The notes under the pieces are model-generated. The model was not told where the DNA came from. It ran no database searches and saw only the letters and a list, made by a program, of their open reading frames with translations. Below are positions 22,259 through 28,288 of a DNA stretch of 28,288 bases, one piece after another; the stretch's first letter is position 1, and every line of letters starts with the position of its first letter. This DNA comes from a virus, in the IMG/VR virus record IMGVR_UViG_3300025101_002729, positions 1 to 28,288 of that record; one strand, given 5' to 3'. The translations under genes were made by a program, and so were the position numbers.

Positions 22259-22947
22259 TCTAGTATACCTCTAATTTCTGATTCTGTAAACCTACCTGAA
22301 TCAATTAATTTTTGAACTATGTTAGTTTCTTCACCATATCCGGGACTCATTTTTATTTTTGTCATCATATGTGCAGCGTTTGTTTGACCTTTTTTCTTTG
22401 ATAAAAGTTTATCTTTACCTTGCTGTCTATCCTGTGATGCCATTTTTCTCATGACTGGATCTGCACCCTTCACCATTTCATCTACATATTCTTCTTTCAT
22501 TTTCTTATCTTTAGCAGCCTTTTTCATTGACTCCTTTTTATCACCATCTTTATCAAGATCTATGAAATCTGGTTTCCCTTTACCATTTCCATTTCCATTA
22601 TCATCATCATGATCTTTCCCATTACCATTATCTTTTCCATTACCCTTTTTACCTTTTTTCTTATCAAGGTATGCTCTAAGTCCTGCAGGTATCTTACCTT
22701 CGTTTAACTTATCTAACTCCTCAAGAGCCTCATCAATTTTATGAAATAGTTCATTCTCGAATGACTCAACAAGATGATCTGCCATTATATACAATGGTTT
22801 ACCTGTTGCCTCATTTATCTTATAACGATTTTGCCACGCAGGAGTATTACCATCTTTATCTGCTCTTGTCAAAAGATATCCTTGATCACTCTTATTCATA
22901 GAGGCGTATGCTGCAGATAAACCTGCAAGATCATTCATTAAGCCCAT
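22252..22947 (-). CDS. Virion-like protein with Gly/Asn/Asp linker and EF-hand-like loop
   Basis: A 231-residue protein. A helical N-terminus (MNDLAGLSAAYASMN) is followed by KIPAGLRAYLDKKKGKK (residues 85-101) and a low-complexity Lys/Gly/Asn/Asp stretch (102-125). PDFIDLDKDGDKKE (126-139) has the D-x-D-x-D-G spacing of a calcium-binding EF-hand or dockerin loop. The C-terminal helix (VQKLIDSGRFTESEIRGILE) resembles an interaction tail. The K-I-P-A-G-L-x-A-Y-L and FIDLDKDGDKKE units recur in marine phage proteins. A perfect T4 late promoter lies 25 nt upstream, so it should be made late. A start at Met4 is possible. Confidence 0.7.
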   Translation of the reverse strand: MGLMNDLAGLSAAYASMNKSDQGYLLTRADKDGNTPAWQNRYKINEATGKPLYIMADHLVESFENELFHKIDEALEELDKLNEGKIPAGLRAYLDKKKGKKGNGKDNGNGKDHDDDNGNGNGKGKPDFIDLDKDGDKKESMKKAAKDKKMKEEYVDEMVKGADPVMRKMASQDRQQGKDKLLSKKKGQTNAAHMMTKIKMSPGYGEETNIVQKLIDSGRFTESEIRGILES

Positions 22948-22972
22948 GGGAATTATTAGAATTTAACAATAG

Positions 22973-22980
22973 TATTTATA
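22973..22980 (-). promoter_or_regulatory. T4-type late promoter (TATAAATA)
   Basis: An exact TATAAATA on the minus strand, overlapping the stop codon region of the MazG gene (stop at 22976) and 25 nt before the ATG at 22947. It marks the switch from replication genes to the virion-like block. Confidence 0.85.
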
Positions 22981-23383
22981 GATCTCCTGCCTTACGATTT
23001 TCGGATTGATGCACGTTAAACTCACCACCGGGATATCTTTTCTTTAATTTATCAACATTCATCTCGATTATTTCATCAAATGTTGTATCGAGTGCCATAC
23101 ATGCTTGAGCAATATACCAACAAATATCACCTAGTTCTCTCTTCATATGAAAGACATTATCTTCATTATATGGTTTACCTTGAAGAATAATTTTCTTTAC
23201 TACTTCAGTAAATTCACCAGACTCTGCTGTGAGACCAAGTGCAGCGGTTAATAACTGTGATAGGTTACAGTCATCTTCTAACTCTAATTTATTCATACGA
23301 GTTAAGAGAGCAGCATAGTCTAAACTTTCTGCGCTTGTTACATCATGCACAAAGTCTAAGTATTTTTCTGTGTCAACTGTCAT
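22976..23383 (-). CDS. mazG: MazG-like nucleotide pyrophosphohydrolase
   Basis: A 135-residue all-alpha NTP pyrophosphohydrolase. Metal-binding residues are E54-x2-E57 (LTAESGEFTEVVKK) and E83-x2-D86 (RELGDICWYI), the MazG E-x2-E ... E-x2-D layout, with the KKRYPGGEF ending typical of the short MazG subgroup. It hydrolyses NTPs or dNTPs to monophosphates. In marine cyanophages MazG-type enzymes are thought to act on nucleotide pools or (p)ppGpp, though the substrate of this one is not evident. It lies 2 bp after a 98-aa hypothetical gene in the replication operon. Confidence in the superfamily is high, in the substrate low. Confidence 0.88.
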   Translation of the reverse strand: MTVDTEKYLDFVHDVTSAESLDYAALLTRMNKLELEDDCNLSQLLTAALGLTAESGEFTEVVKKIILQGKPYNEDNVFHMKRELGDICWYIAQACMALDTTFDEIIEMNVDKLKKRYPGGEFNVHQSENRKAGDL

Positions 23384-23385
23384 AA

Positions 23386-23682
23386 TTAAATTTCTTGTAA
23401 ATTACTTTCGGGTAGTTCTTCTAGTATGGGTTCAAAGGGCAATCTTTCGGTTACTTTAGGTAATCCCCTTTGACCGGGTAATGCACCTTCTGTTTCGGCA
23501 GTTACATCAACAATATGTGGTGGTAATGGTTTTGGCGCATTTATTTGTTTGTATGTAAACCCCTCATTAGGATGCAATCTCAAAGTATCTATAGCATATT
23601 TTTCATGACTGCAATCATTATAATGTTGACCTAGACCATCATATACAGACCAGTAGGGATAAAAATAATCAGGTAATGTCAT
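23386..23682 (-). CDS. Hypothetical protein, 98 aa
   Basis: A 98-residue protein with an aromatic N-terminus (MTLPDYFYPYWSVYDGLGQH), then CSHEKYAIDTLRLHPNEGFT, and a proline- and glutamate-rich, probably disordered C-terminus. No known motif. Its ATG overlaps the gp41 stop by one base (TAATG), so it is translated with the helicase. Function unknown. Confidence 0.6.
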   Translation of the reverse strand: MTLPDYFYPYWSVYDGLGQHYNDCSHEKYAIDTLRLHPNEGFTYKQINAPKPLPPHIVDVTAETEGALPGQRGLPKVTERLPFEPILEELPESNLQEI

Positions 23683-25058
23683 TAGAATTTAAAATCACCG
23701 AATGTTTTTTTGAATTTTGATTTATCATCATCATACTCTGTTTCTTGTCCGTTGTCAATAATATCATCTTGTGCTTTCTGTTCACAATCATATAATCTCA
23801 TCTTTGCACGATCAATACCAACAACAAAACGTTTATGTATGGTGGGATCATTATATCTATTCTTTAATTGCTTAACCAATATTTGGTTGATGCTCTCCAA
23901 CTCCTCTGTAGATATAAGAGCGAACATAAGGTCAGCAGTTGCAGGGAGACCAAAGGATTCGGACGTATCTGTAAGATCCACATCACTACTAGCAAACCCA
24001 CTACGAGTGGTTTGGGTAGCTGAAACGATTGGAAGGTTTGCTTCAACCGCAAGACCACGGAGTTCTTCCGCAATTGCTTTGATATACGAGTAAGAATTGA
24101 CATTAGAATTACCTCGATAACGAGAGGATGCACATATGTTTAGGTAATCAATGAATATGATATCAGGTCTAAAAGACTTTTTTAATGCAAGTTCATTTAA
24201 CAATGATTTAAAATGACCTGAATGTGCAGCAGCAGTTGGATACTCTTTAATTATAAGTGTGCCTTGTGTCTTCTTTGATATGTCAGTCACCTTACTTTCA
24301 AACATTGGTTTAGGTAAGTCTGTAATATCTTGAATATTAATATTCAAAAGATTCGCATCAATCCTTTCCGCAATCTTTTCTTCAGCCATCTCCATAGTAA
24401 TATAGAGAACATTTTTACCTTGGAGTAAAACAGAAGAGGCAAAATGGCACATAAACAAAGACTTACCAACACCAGTGCCAGCAAGAGCGATGTTAAGCGT
24501 TTTATTCGGGAGACCTCCTTTTGTGACTTTATCGAAGAACTCCAAGTCGAATGGTATCTTATCTTCTTTTCTGTGATAAGACTCATATCTATCCTCATAA
24601 TCAATTAAATAATCATGACCTACATGATTATCGAAAGACACAGCCAGAGCATCAGACAAAATAGAAGGAATAGCATCCCTTCCTTTAGTGTCATCTTTTC
24701 CATCTGCTAGTTGTATTGATTCTATTAATGCTAAGTATATAGCACGATCTCGACACCACTTTTCAGTTGTATCGAGTAACCATGTAAGATCTGCAGGATT
24801 GTCGTCTAATTCACCGATGAACAACGTGATATCCTTGAACATAGAGTCATTAATATCATTTCGTTTTTCAATCTCAATACAAAGAACTTCTTTGGTAGTA
24901 AGTTCATTATACTGTTCAGCAAACGCAGTAATCTCTTGAAAAACTATCTTTTGTTTTTCATCTTCAAAGTATTCTGGTTTAATAAAAGGGACAACTTTAC
25001 GGAGATATTCTTCATTATATAAAAGGTTTCTTAAGATAAGAAACTCAACTTTCTCCAT
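23682..25058 (-). CDS. 41: Replicative DNA helicase gp41 (DnaB-like)
   Basis: 458 residues. The RecA-like helicase core has Walker A at G194-T-G-V-G-K199-S200 (ALAGTGVGKSLFM), Walker B at 299-304 (DIIFIDYLN, D304), the Q349 motif (SATQTTRSG) and a probable arginine finger late in the core (FVVGIDRAKMR). The N-terminal 150 residues are helical, as in T4 gp41. It unwinds the fork 5' to 3' and activates gp61. The acidic tail ends FKKTFGDFKF, close to gp41-type C-termini. The gene overlaps uvsX by 14 bp. Confidence 0.95.
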   Translation of the reverse strand: MEKVEFLILRNLLYNEEYLRKVVPFIKPEYFEDEKQKIVFQEITAFAEQYNELTTKEVLCIEIEKRNDINDSMFKDITLFIGELDDNPADLTWLLDTTEKWCRDRAIYLALIESIQLADGKDDTKGRDAIPSILSDALAVSFDNHVGHDYLIDYEDRYESYHRKEDKIPFDLEFFDKVTKGGLPNKTLNIALAGTGVGKSLFMCHFASSVLLQGKNVLYITMEMAEEKIAERIDANLLNINIQDITDLPKPMFESKVTDISKKTQGTLIIKEYPTAAAHSGHFKSLLNELALKKSFRPDIIFIDYLNICASSRYRGNSNVNSYSYIKAIAEELRGLAVEANLPIVSATQTTRSGFASSDVDLTDTSESFGLPATADLMFALISTEELESINQILVKQLKNRYNDPTIHKRFVVGIDRAKMRLYDCEQKAQDDIIDNGQETEYDDDKSKFKKTFGDFKF

Positions 25059-26052
25059 AACTAAACTCCTTTTGTGCTATTTCATCTAGAGCTTGCATTA
25101 CATAATCATCAAAGTATGTTTCTGGTTCTGCATAGATTTGTTTTGCATAGATTTTTTTACCATTGATTTCATATCTACCAGCAACGTTTTTCCATAGTCC
25201 ACCAATCTCACCTAACTCAAGGAGACCATAATATTTGTCAAGACCACGTTCATCATAATATAAACGAATCTCAACTGTTTTGTTTTCTTTACTCAAGCGT
25301 GATTTATGAGTCTTTGCTTTGATAATGTTTCCAATAACTTCCTTTCCATCCTTCTCCTTTTTCTTACTGAGATAAATGATTGTGCTTGAAGCATACTTGA
25401 GACCGCTGCCTCCTCCCATTTCTTTTGTAGGGACATAAGAACCAATGACATCATAAGTGTGGTTAGTAACAATAAGTGGAATCTTTGCTTGACCAAGTTT
25501 CAAAGTGAGCATTCTAAATGCACCTTTGACAAGTTGAGATTTGGTCATATCTCTAACTTGTTTTTCATTTAGTGTATCATTTATTTCTTTCTCTGTCGAT
25601 AACATGCCAAGAGAATCTAACACAAACATACATGGTTTACGTTCATCCTCTGGTTTTTTGAGATAGATATCTACTGCCTTGAGTGCTTTACTACGAAACT
25701 CTTCTATTGTAACAACATTTACTACAACAAGACGATCTAAATCTATACCACGAGACTGAAGTAATCCTTTATTAACTGCGGCCTCTGTGTCAAAGTATAA
25801 ACAATAACCATCAGGATTAGAATCAAGGAAGTTTTTAACCACTGCGAGGGAGAAAAAAGTCTTTCCAGTGCTGCTTTCACCAGCAATTGCAGTGATCTTG
25901 TTATTAGATACACCGCCAAATATACTCCCTGATATAAGTCCATTAAAAATAAACGAACCTGTGTCAATGAATGTTTCAGTTTCATCGATATTTGATGCCA
26001 GTTGGGTAAAGTCATCTCCAATCTCTTTTACTATCTCTTTCAGAAAATCCAT
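25045..26052 (-). CDS. uvsX: RecA-like recombinase UvsX
   Basis: 335 residues, shorter than T4 UvsX (about 390). Walker A is at 58-65 (GESSTGKT), Walker B at 141-149 (CMFVLDSLG), and the DNA-binding loop region reads GSYVPTKEMGGGSGLKYASS. It forms filaments on single-stranded DNA for recombination-dependent replication and repair. It lies directly upstream of gp41 and behind a small zinc-ribbon gene, in the usual recombination/replication cluster. Confidence 0.95.
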   Translation of the reverse strand: MDFLKEIVKEIGDDFTQLASNIDETETFIDTGSFIFNGLISGSIFGGVSNNKITAIAGESSTGKTFFSLAVVKNFLDSNPDGYCLYFDTEAAVNKGLLQSRGIDLDRLVVVNVVTIEEFRSKALKAVDIYLKKPEDERKPCMFVLDSLGMLSTEKEINDTLNEKQVRDMTKSQLVKGAFRMLTLKLGQAKIPLIVTNHTYDVIGSYVPTKEMGGGSGLKYASSTIIYLSKKKEKDGKEVIGNIIKAKTHKSRLSKENKTVEIRLYYDERGLDKYYGLLELGEIGGLWKNVAGRYEINGKKIYAKQIYAEPETYFDDYVMQALDEIAQKEFSYGES

Positions 26053-26054
26053 AA

Positions 26055-26204
26055 TTATTTTTTTATTTTATGATAAACTTCAACGTAAGATTCACACTTT
26101 GGGCATGATAAATTAGTAACTATATCATACTCCATATCTGGATAATCGTCAAGATCTTGATCCCCACCCCAGATGAGTTCAGTATTACAATGCCAACAAT
26201 TCAT
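26055..26204 (-). CDS. Small zinc-ribbon protein, 49 aa
   Basis: Translated by hand from ATG 26204-26202 to TAA 26057-26055. C3-x2-C6 (MNCWHCNTEL) and C34-x2-C37 (SCPKCESY) form a four-cysteine zinc ribbon around an acidic middle (DQDLDDYPDMEYD). Its ATG overlaps the pyrE stop as ATGA and it ends 2 bp before uvsX, so it fills the whole gap between them. I know this small ribbon type from marine T4-like phages. Function unknown. Confidence 0.75.
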   Translation of the reverse strand: MNCWHCNTELIWGGDQDLDDYPDMEYDIVTNLSCPKCESYVEVYHKIKK

Positions 26205-26740
26205 TTTATAATATCCTCTAGTTTAAACAATGATATAAATTCAAGTTCATTATTTTCCCATACCTTATGATTCTCTTGACGATCTACAATCGCAACAACA
26301 CGATTTACAATGTAACCTGCATCTCGTAATACATTCACTGCCTTGATTGCACTACTACCTGTAGTAGTAACATCTTCTAAAACAGTAACAACTGATCCTT
26401 TTGGTGGTTTGTTACCTTCAATAACTTCCTTTGTCCCATATCCTTTAGGATTTTTTCTTACAATAAGAGCATCAATATGTTTACCAGAATAATAAGCCTT
26501 CTGTGCAATGCCGCATACTAAAGGATCAGCACCTAAAGTTAGACCACCTACTGCTGCAGCGTTATCCTCCACATGTTCAATCATTAGGTGAGATAACAAT
26601 GCATTCCCTTCACACGATAAGGTGACAGGTTTGCAATTGATGTAATGTTCTGATTCTTTACCCGATGATAGGGTAAATTTACCATGCTTATACGCTCTCT
26701 CTTTGAGTAACATACGCAATGTATTTCTATGCGTTTCCAT
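26201..26740 (-). CDS. pyrE: Orotate phosphoribosyltransferase
   Basis: 179 residues, within the normal length for PyrE. The PRPP-binding motif is at 118-130 (VTVLEDVTTTGSS). Residues 95-102 (RKNPKGYG) match the conserved R-K-x-x-K-x-H/Y-G flexible loop, and GGLTLGADPL gives the G-x-x-x-GA-P/D strand. The N-terminal FTLSSGKESEHYIN is the F-x-L-x-SG-x-x-S-x-x-Y entry. It converts orotate and PRPP to OMP in pyrimidine synthesis, supporting phage DNA synthesis together with NrdAB. It overlaps the nucleotidyltransferase by one base and the zinc-ribbon gene by 3 bp. Confidence 0.93.
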   Translation of the reverse strand: METHRNTLRMLLKERAYKHGKFTLSSGKESEHYINCKPVTLSCEGNALLSHLMIEHVEDNAAAVGGLTLGADPLVCGIAQKAYYSGKHIDALIVRKNPKGYGTKEVIEGNKPPKGSVVTVLEDVTTTGSSAIKAVNVLRDAGYIVNRVVAIVDRQENHKVWENNELEFISLFKLEDIIK

Positions 26741-27201
26741 CAGATTCCTAGTAATTTACGTTGTCTTTCAAAATATCCGTGTAGAATCCATGAACTACTA
26801 TTCATTTTATCATTACCACCGATACCCCATTCAAACTTAACTCTATCATTTTTTTTAAATCTGTCAAGTTCTGGTGTGTTACCTTTTTCTCTGTCACCTC
26901 CGTTACAGAAAATAATTTCATCTGCAATCTCTAAACATTTATCTATTGCACCACACGCGGATCCTTGATCGTCATCAGGGACAGTAATAACAGCATCAAC
27001 CATTCTTAGATGACGAATAATTTCTGCTCTCTCTGTCCATGATTGAAAGTATTGTCCCTTCTTTTTAGTTAACCACTCTTCAGTATTAATACCTACAACT
27101 AAAAAATCAGAGAAGTCTTTTGCTCTTGCAAAATATGATATGTGACCACTGTGTAAGGGATCAAACCCACCAGTAACCAGACTCACTTTTTTATAAAACA
27201 T
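26740..27201 (-). CDS. HxGH cytidylyl/adenylyltransferase family protein
   Basis: 153 residues. TGGFDPLHSGHI has H17-x-GH20 of the nucleotidyltransferase superfamily, with CNGGDRE (residues 99-105) as the second motif and NSSSWIL (134-140) in the place of the ISST-x-x signature. Length and motifs resemble glycerol-3-phosphate cytidylyltransferase and the RfaE adenylyltransferase domain. It would activate a sugar phosphate or polyol phosphate. It may support the sugar cassette or another pathway, but it lies in the replication operon directly before pyrE. The substrate is not determined. Confidence 0.8.
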   Translation of the reverse strand: MFYKKVSLVTGGFDPLHSGHISYFARAKDFSDFLVVGINTEEWLTKKKGQYFQSWTERAEIIRHLRMVDAVITVPDDDQGSACGAIDKCLEIADEIIFCNGGDREKGNTPELDRFKKNDRVKFEWGIGGNDKMNSSSWILHGYFERQRKLLGI

Positions 27202-27470
27202 TACTTATGATGATGTAGTGGATAATCTTTTTCTTGTGCTCTCTGTGTCATCACTGGTTTACGTCCTTCATGACCATGTGCAATCCCTAACTCATGCATT
27301 TTTGCATGCTCTAAAATTTCATCTTTAAGGTTTTTACCACCTTCTCCAAAAGTATAGTATAAACCATACCCTACTGTTATAACTATGGATGCCACGATCC
27401 AAAATATGAATACACCTGTTGGTGGTAATCCATCGTAGTTTCCGTGTTCAATTAAAGTAGAAAAAATCAT
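27201..27470 (-). CDS. Single-pass membrane protein, hypothetical, 89 aa
   Basis: An 89-residue protein. The N-terminal 15 residues are polar. Residues 16-42 (PPTGVFIFWIVASIVITVGY then GLYYTFG) are a strong transmembrane helix, and the C-terminus is charged and histidine-rich (MHELGIAHGHEGRK, ending LHHHK). Translation is coupled on both sides (ATGA with the 56-aa gene, TAATG with the nucleotidyltransferase). Function unknown. Confidence 0.65.
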   Translation of the reverse strand: MIFSTLIEHGNYDGLPPTGVFIFWIVASIVITVGYGLYYTFGEGGKNLKDEILEHAKMHELGIAHGHEGRKPVMTQRAQEKDYPLHHHK

Positions 27471-27637
27471 ATCACTAATCCGTGAGTTTCACGTAGAATT
27501 TTTTTATAAGGGCCACCGGGATTTTGATCCCGTGTTTCTTTGACTAATTTAAGTTTTTGATACAATGCAGTATCACCACCTAAAGTCAATGCTTTTATTA
27601 TAGTGGCAAGTTCTCTGTCGTCAACAGGTAAATCCAT
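27467..27637 (-). CDS. Hypothetical protein, 56 aa
   Basis: A 56-residue protein starting MDLPVDDRELATIIKALTLG and ending ETHGLVI. An in-frame GTG at 27682 would extend it into gp43. The ATG at 27637 gives the TAATG overlap used throughout this operon, so I chose it. It is helical, without known motif. Function unknown. Confidence 0.6.
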   Translation of the reverse strand: MDLPVDDRELATIIKALTLGGDTALYQKLKLVKETRDQNPGGPYKKILRETHGLVI

Positions 27638-28288
27638 TAGGAAAAGAATAGTTCGAGGTTTACAGTTTTTTCTACATTCCACCCAATCGCATCAAGAATG
27701 ATTTTGAGTGGTTCCAAGAATGACTTATCAAATTGTAGATCATAATCGATATACGCATCAAGTCCAATTTCACGAGGAAAGTCTTGGATAAAGGATATAA
27801 TATTTTCGTGAATAATGTTAGGTTTTTTCAAATAACAGAATTTAATTTTTTCACCGTTTTGAATAAGTGAATATTTATTATCCAACTTATTCTTTTTCAC
27901 ATGGTGGTTAAACAATAACGCACCACGTATATGTATGGGAGTTCCCTTTGAGTATATCGTAGAATGTGCTCGATACTTATCTACATTTGATGCTGTGCGA
28001 GGAAATGATATTTCCTCTGCCGGTAATGTTTTGAATTCCTTACGACAAGCATCAATATAATCAATTATATCTTCCTCTGTGCCATTCATCATTATCTTAA
28101 GTGCATCCTTAATCATCTTACGACAAGGTGCAGGAGTTGATGACTTGACTGCCTCAATACCCATCATCTTCAGTTTAGGTTCTTCATAACGAACACCTTC
28201 ACTATCCCATACATTTAAAATATATCTTTTCTTTGCTGTCCATATACCACGATCTGCGATGTTCTCCCTCTTCATAAACATCTTTTGA
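27637..28288 (-). CDS. 43: DNA polymerase gp43, C-terminal part (gene continues past the right edge)
   Basis: About 217 residues of the C-terminus are present and the frame stays open to the right edge. The visible start, KRENIADRGIWTAKKRY, then ILNVWDSEGVRY and EPKLKMMGIEAVKSSTP, aligns with the T4 gp43 thumb and KKRY motif (KREAIADRGFWTGKKRY). The C-terminus KTVNLELFFS matches the clamp-binding tail of T4-type polymerases (ASLDFLFG in T4). It is the replicative family B polymerase. Confidence 0.95.
   Translation of the reverse strand, partial: QKMFMKRENIADRGIWTAKKRYILNVWDSEGVRYEEPKLKMMGIEAVKSSTPAPCRKMIKDALKIMMNGTEEDIIDYIDACRKEFKTLPAEEISFPRTASNVDKYRAHSTIYSKGTPIHIRGALLFNHHVKKNKLDNKYSLIQNGEKIKFCYLKKPNIIHENIISFIQDFPREIGLDAYIDYDLQFDKSFLEPLKIILDAIGWNVEKTVNLELFFS

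Noticed and set aside
27637-27682. GTG start at 27682 for the 56-aa gene after gp43
   Set aside because: It would lie inside gp43. The ATG at 27637 overlaps the gp43 stop as TAATG, the pattern used by the neighbours.
1-28288. tRNA genes, CRISPR arrays, insertion sequences, attachment sites
   Set aside because: No T-arm consensus, spaced repeats, transposase motifs or terminal inverted repeats were seen by reading. A tRNAscan-SE run would be needed to exclude tRNAs fully.

Overview
The window looks like a stretch of a marine T4-like myovirus genome (cyanophage or pelagiphage type). Every gene I accept is on the minus strand, so transcription runs from the right edge to the left. Genes are packed with 1-30 bp overlaps or very short gaps and the DNA is AT-rich. 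The right end carries T4 replication genes: the C-terminus of DNA polymerase gp43, UvsX recombinase and gp41 helicase. Primase gp61 and class Ia ribonucleotide reductase NrdA/NrdB follow further left. I saw no photosystem genes, tRNAs or CRISPR arrays, so the host (Synechococcus/Prochlorococcus or SAR11-like) cannot be fixed from this window.

Layout in transcription order (right to left). 28288-22976: gp43 end, two small proteins, a HxGH nucleotidyltransferase, PyrE, a 49-aa zinc-ribbon protein, UvsX, gp41, a hypothetical and a MazG-like NTP pyrophosphohydrolase. 22947-13586: a block of basic, low-complexity, repeat-bearing proteins that look virion-associated, preceded by T4-type late promoters (TATAAATA at 22973-22980 and 15488-15495, and a CATAAATA variant at 19310-19317). 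It includes a 735-aa string of small phage domains, a nucleotidyltransferase fused to unknown domains, and a 475-aa protein of unknown function. 13601-8780: a coiled-coil membrane protein, gp61, NrdA and NrdB. 8746-5608: small proteins, a GIY-YIG-like protein, a type II mannose-6-phosphate isomerase cupin, and three host-type sigma-70 promoters. 5556-1: a sugar and surface-polysaccharide cassette: GDP-mannose 3,5-epimerase, two further epimerases/dehydratases, two methyltransferases, a fucosyltransferase-like protein and a GT17-like glycosyltransferase that runs off the left edge.

The most unusual element is the roughly 250-nt gene-free leader between 7888 and 7637. It starts at a near-consensus sigma-70 promoter (TTGACA-17-CATAAT). 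It can fold into several hairpins and a three-way junction closed by a perfect 9-bp helix. The 3' strand of that helix can instead pair with a downstream segment to form a terminator-like hairpin followed by eight U residues, ending 7 nt before the ATG of the mannose-6-phosphate isomerase. This is the arrangement of a transcriptional riboswitch or attenuator, or of a self-contained small RNA with its own promoter and terminator. Together with the perfect sigma-70 promoter (TTGACA-17-TATAAT) ahead of the GDP-mannose epimerase, it suggests that the sugar genes are under early, host-polymerase-dependent and possibly ligand-sensitive control, while the virion-like block is under late phage control.
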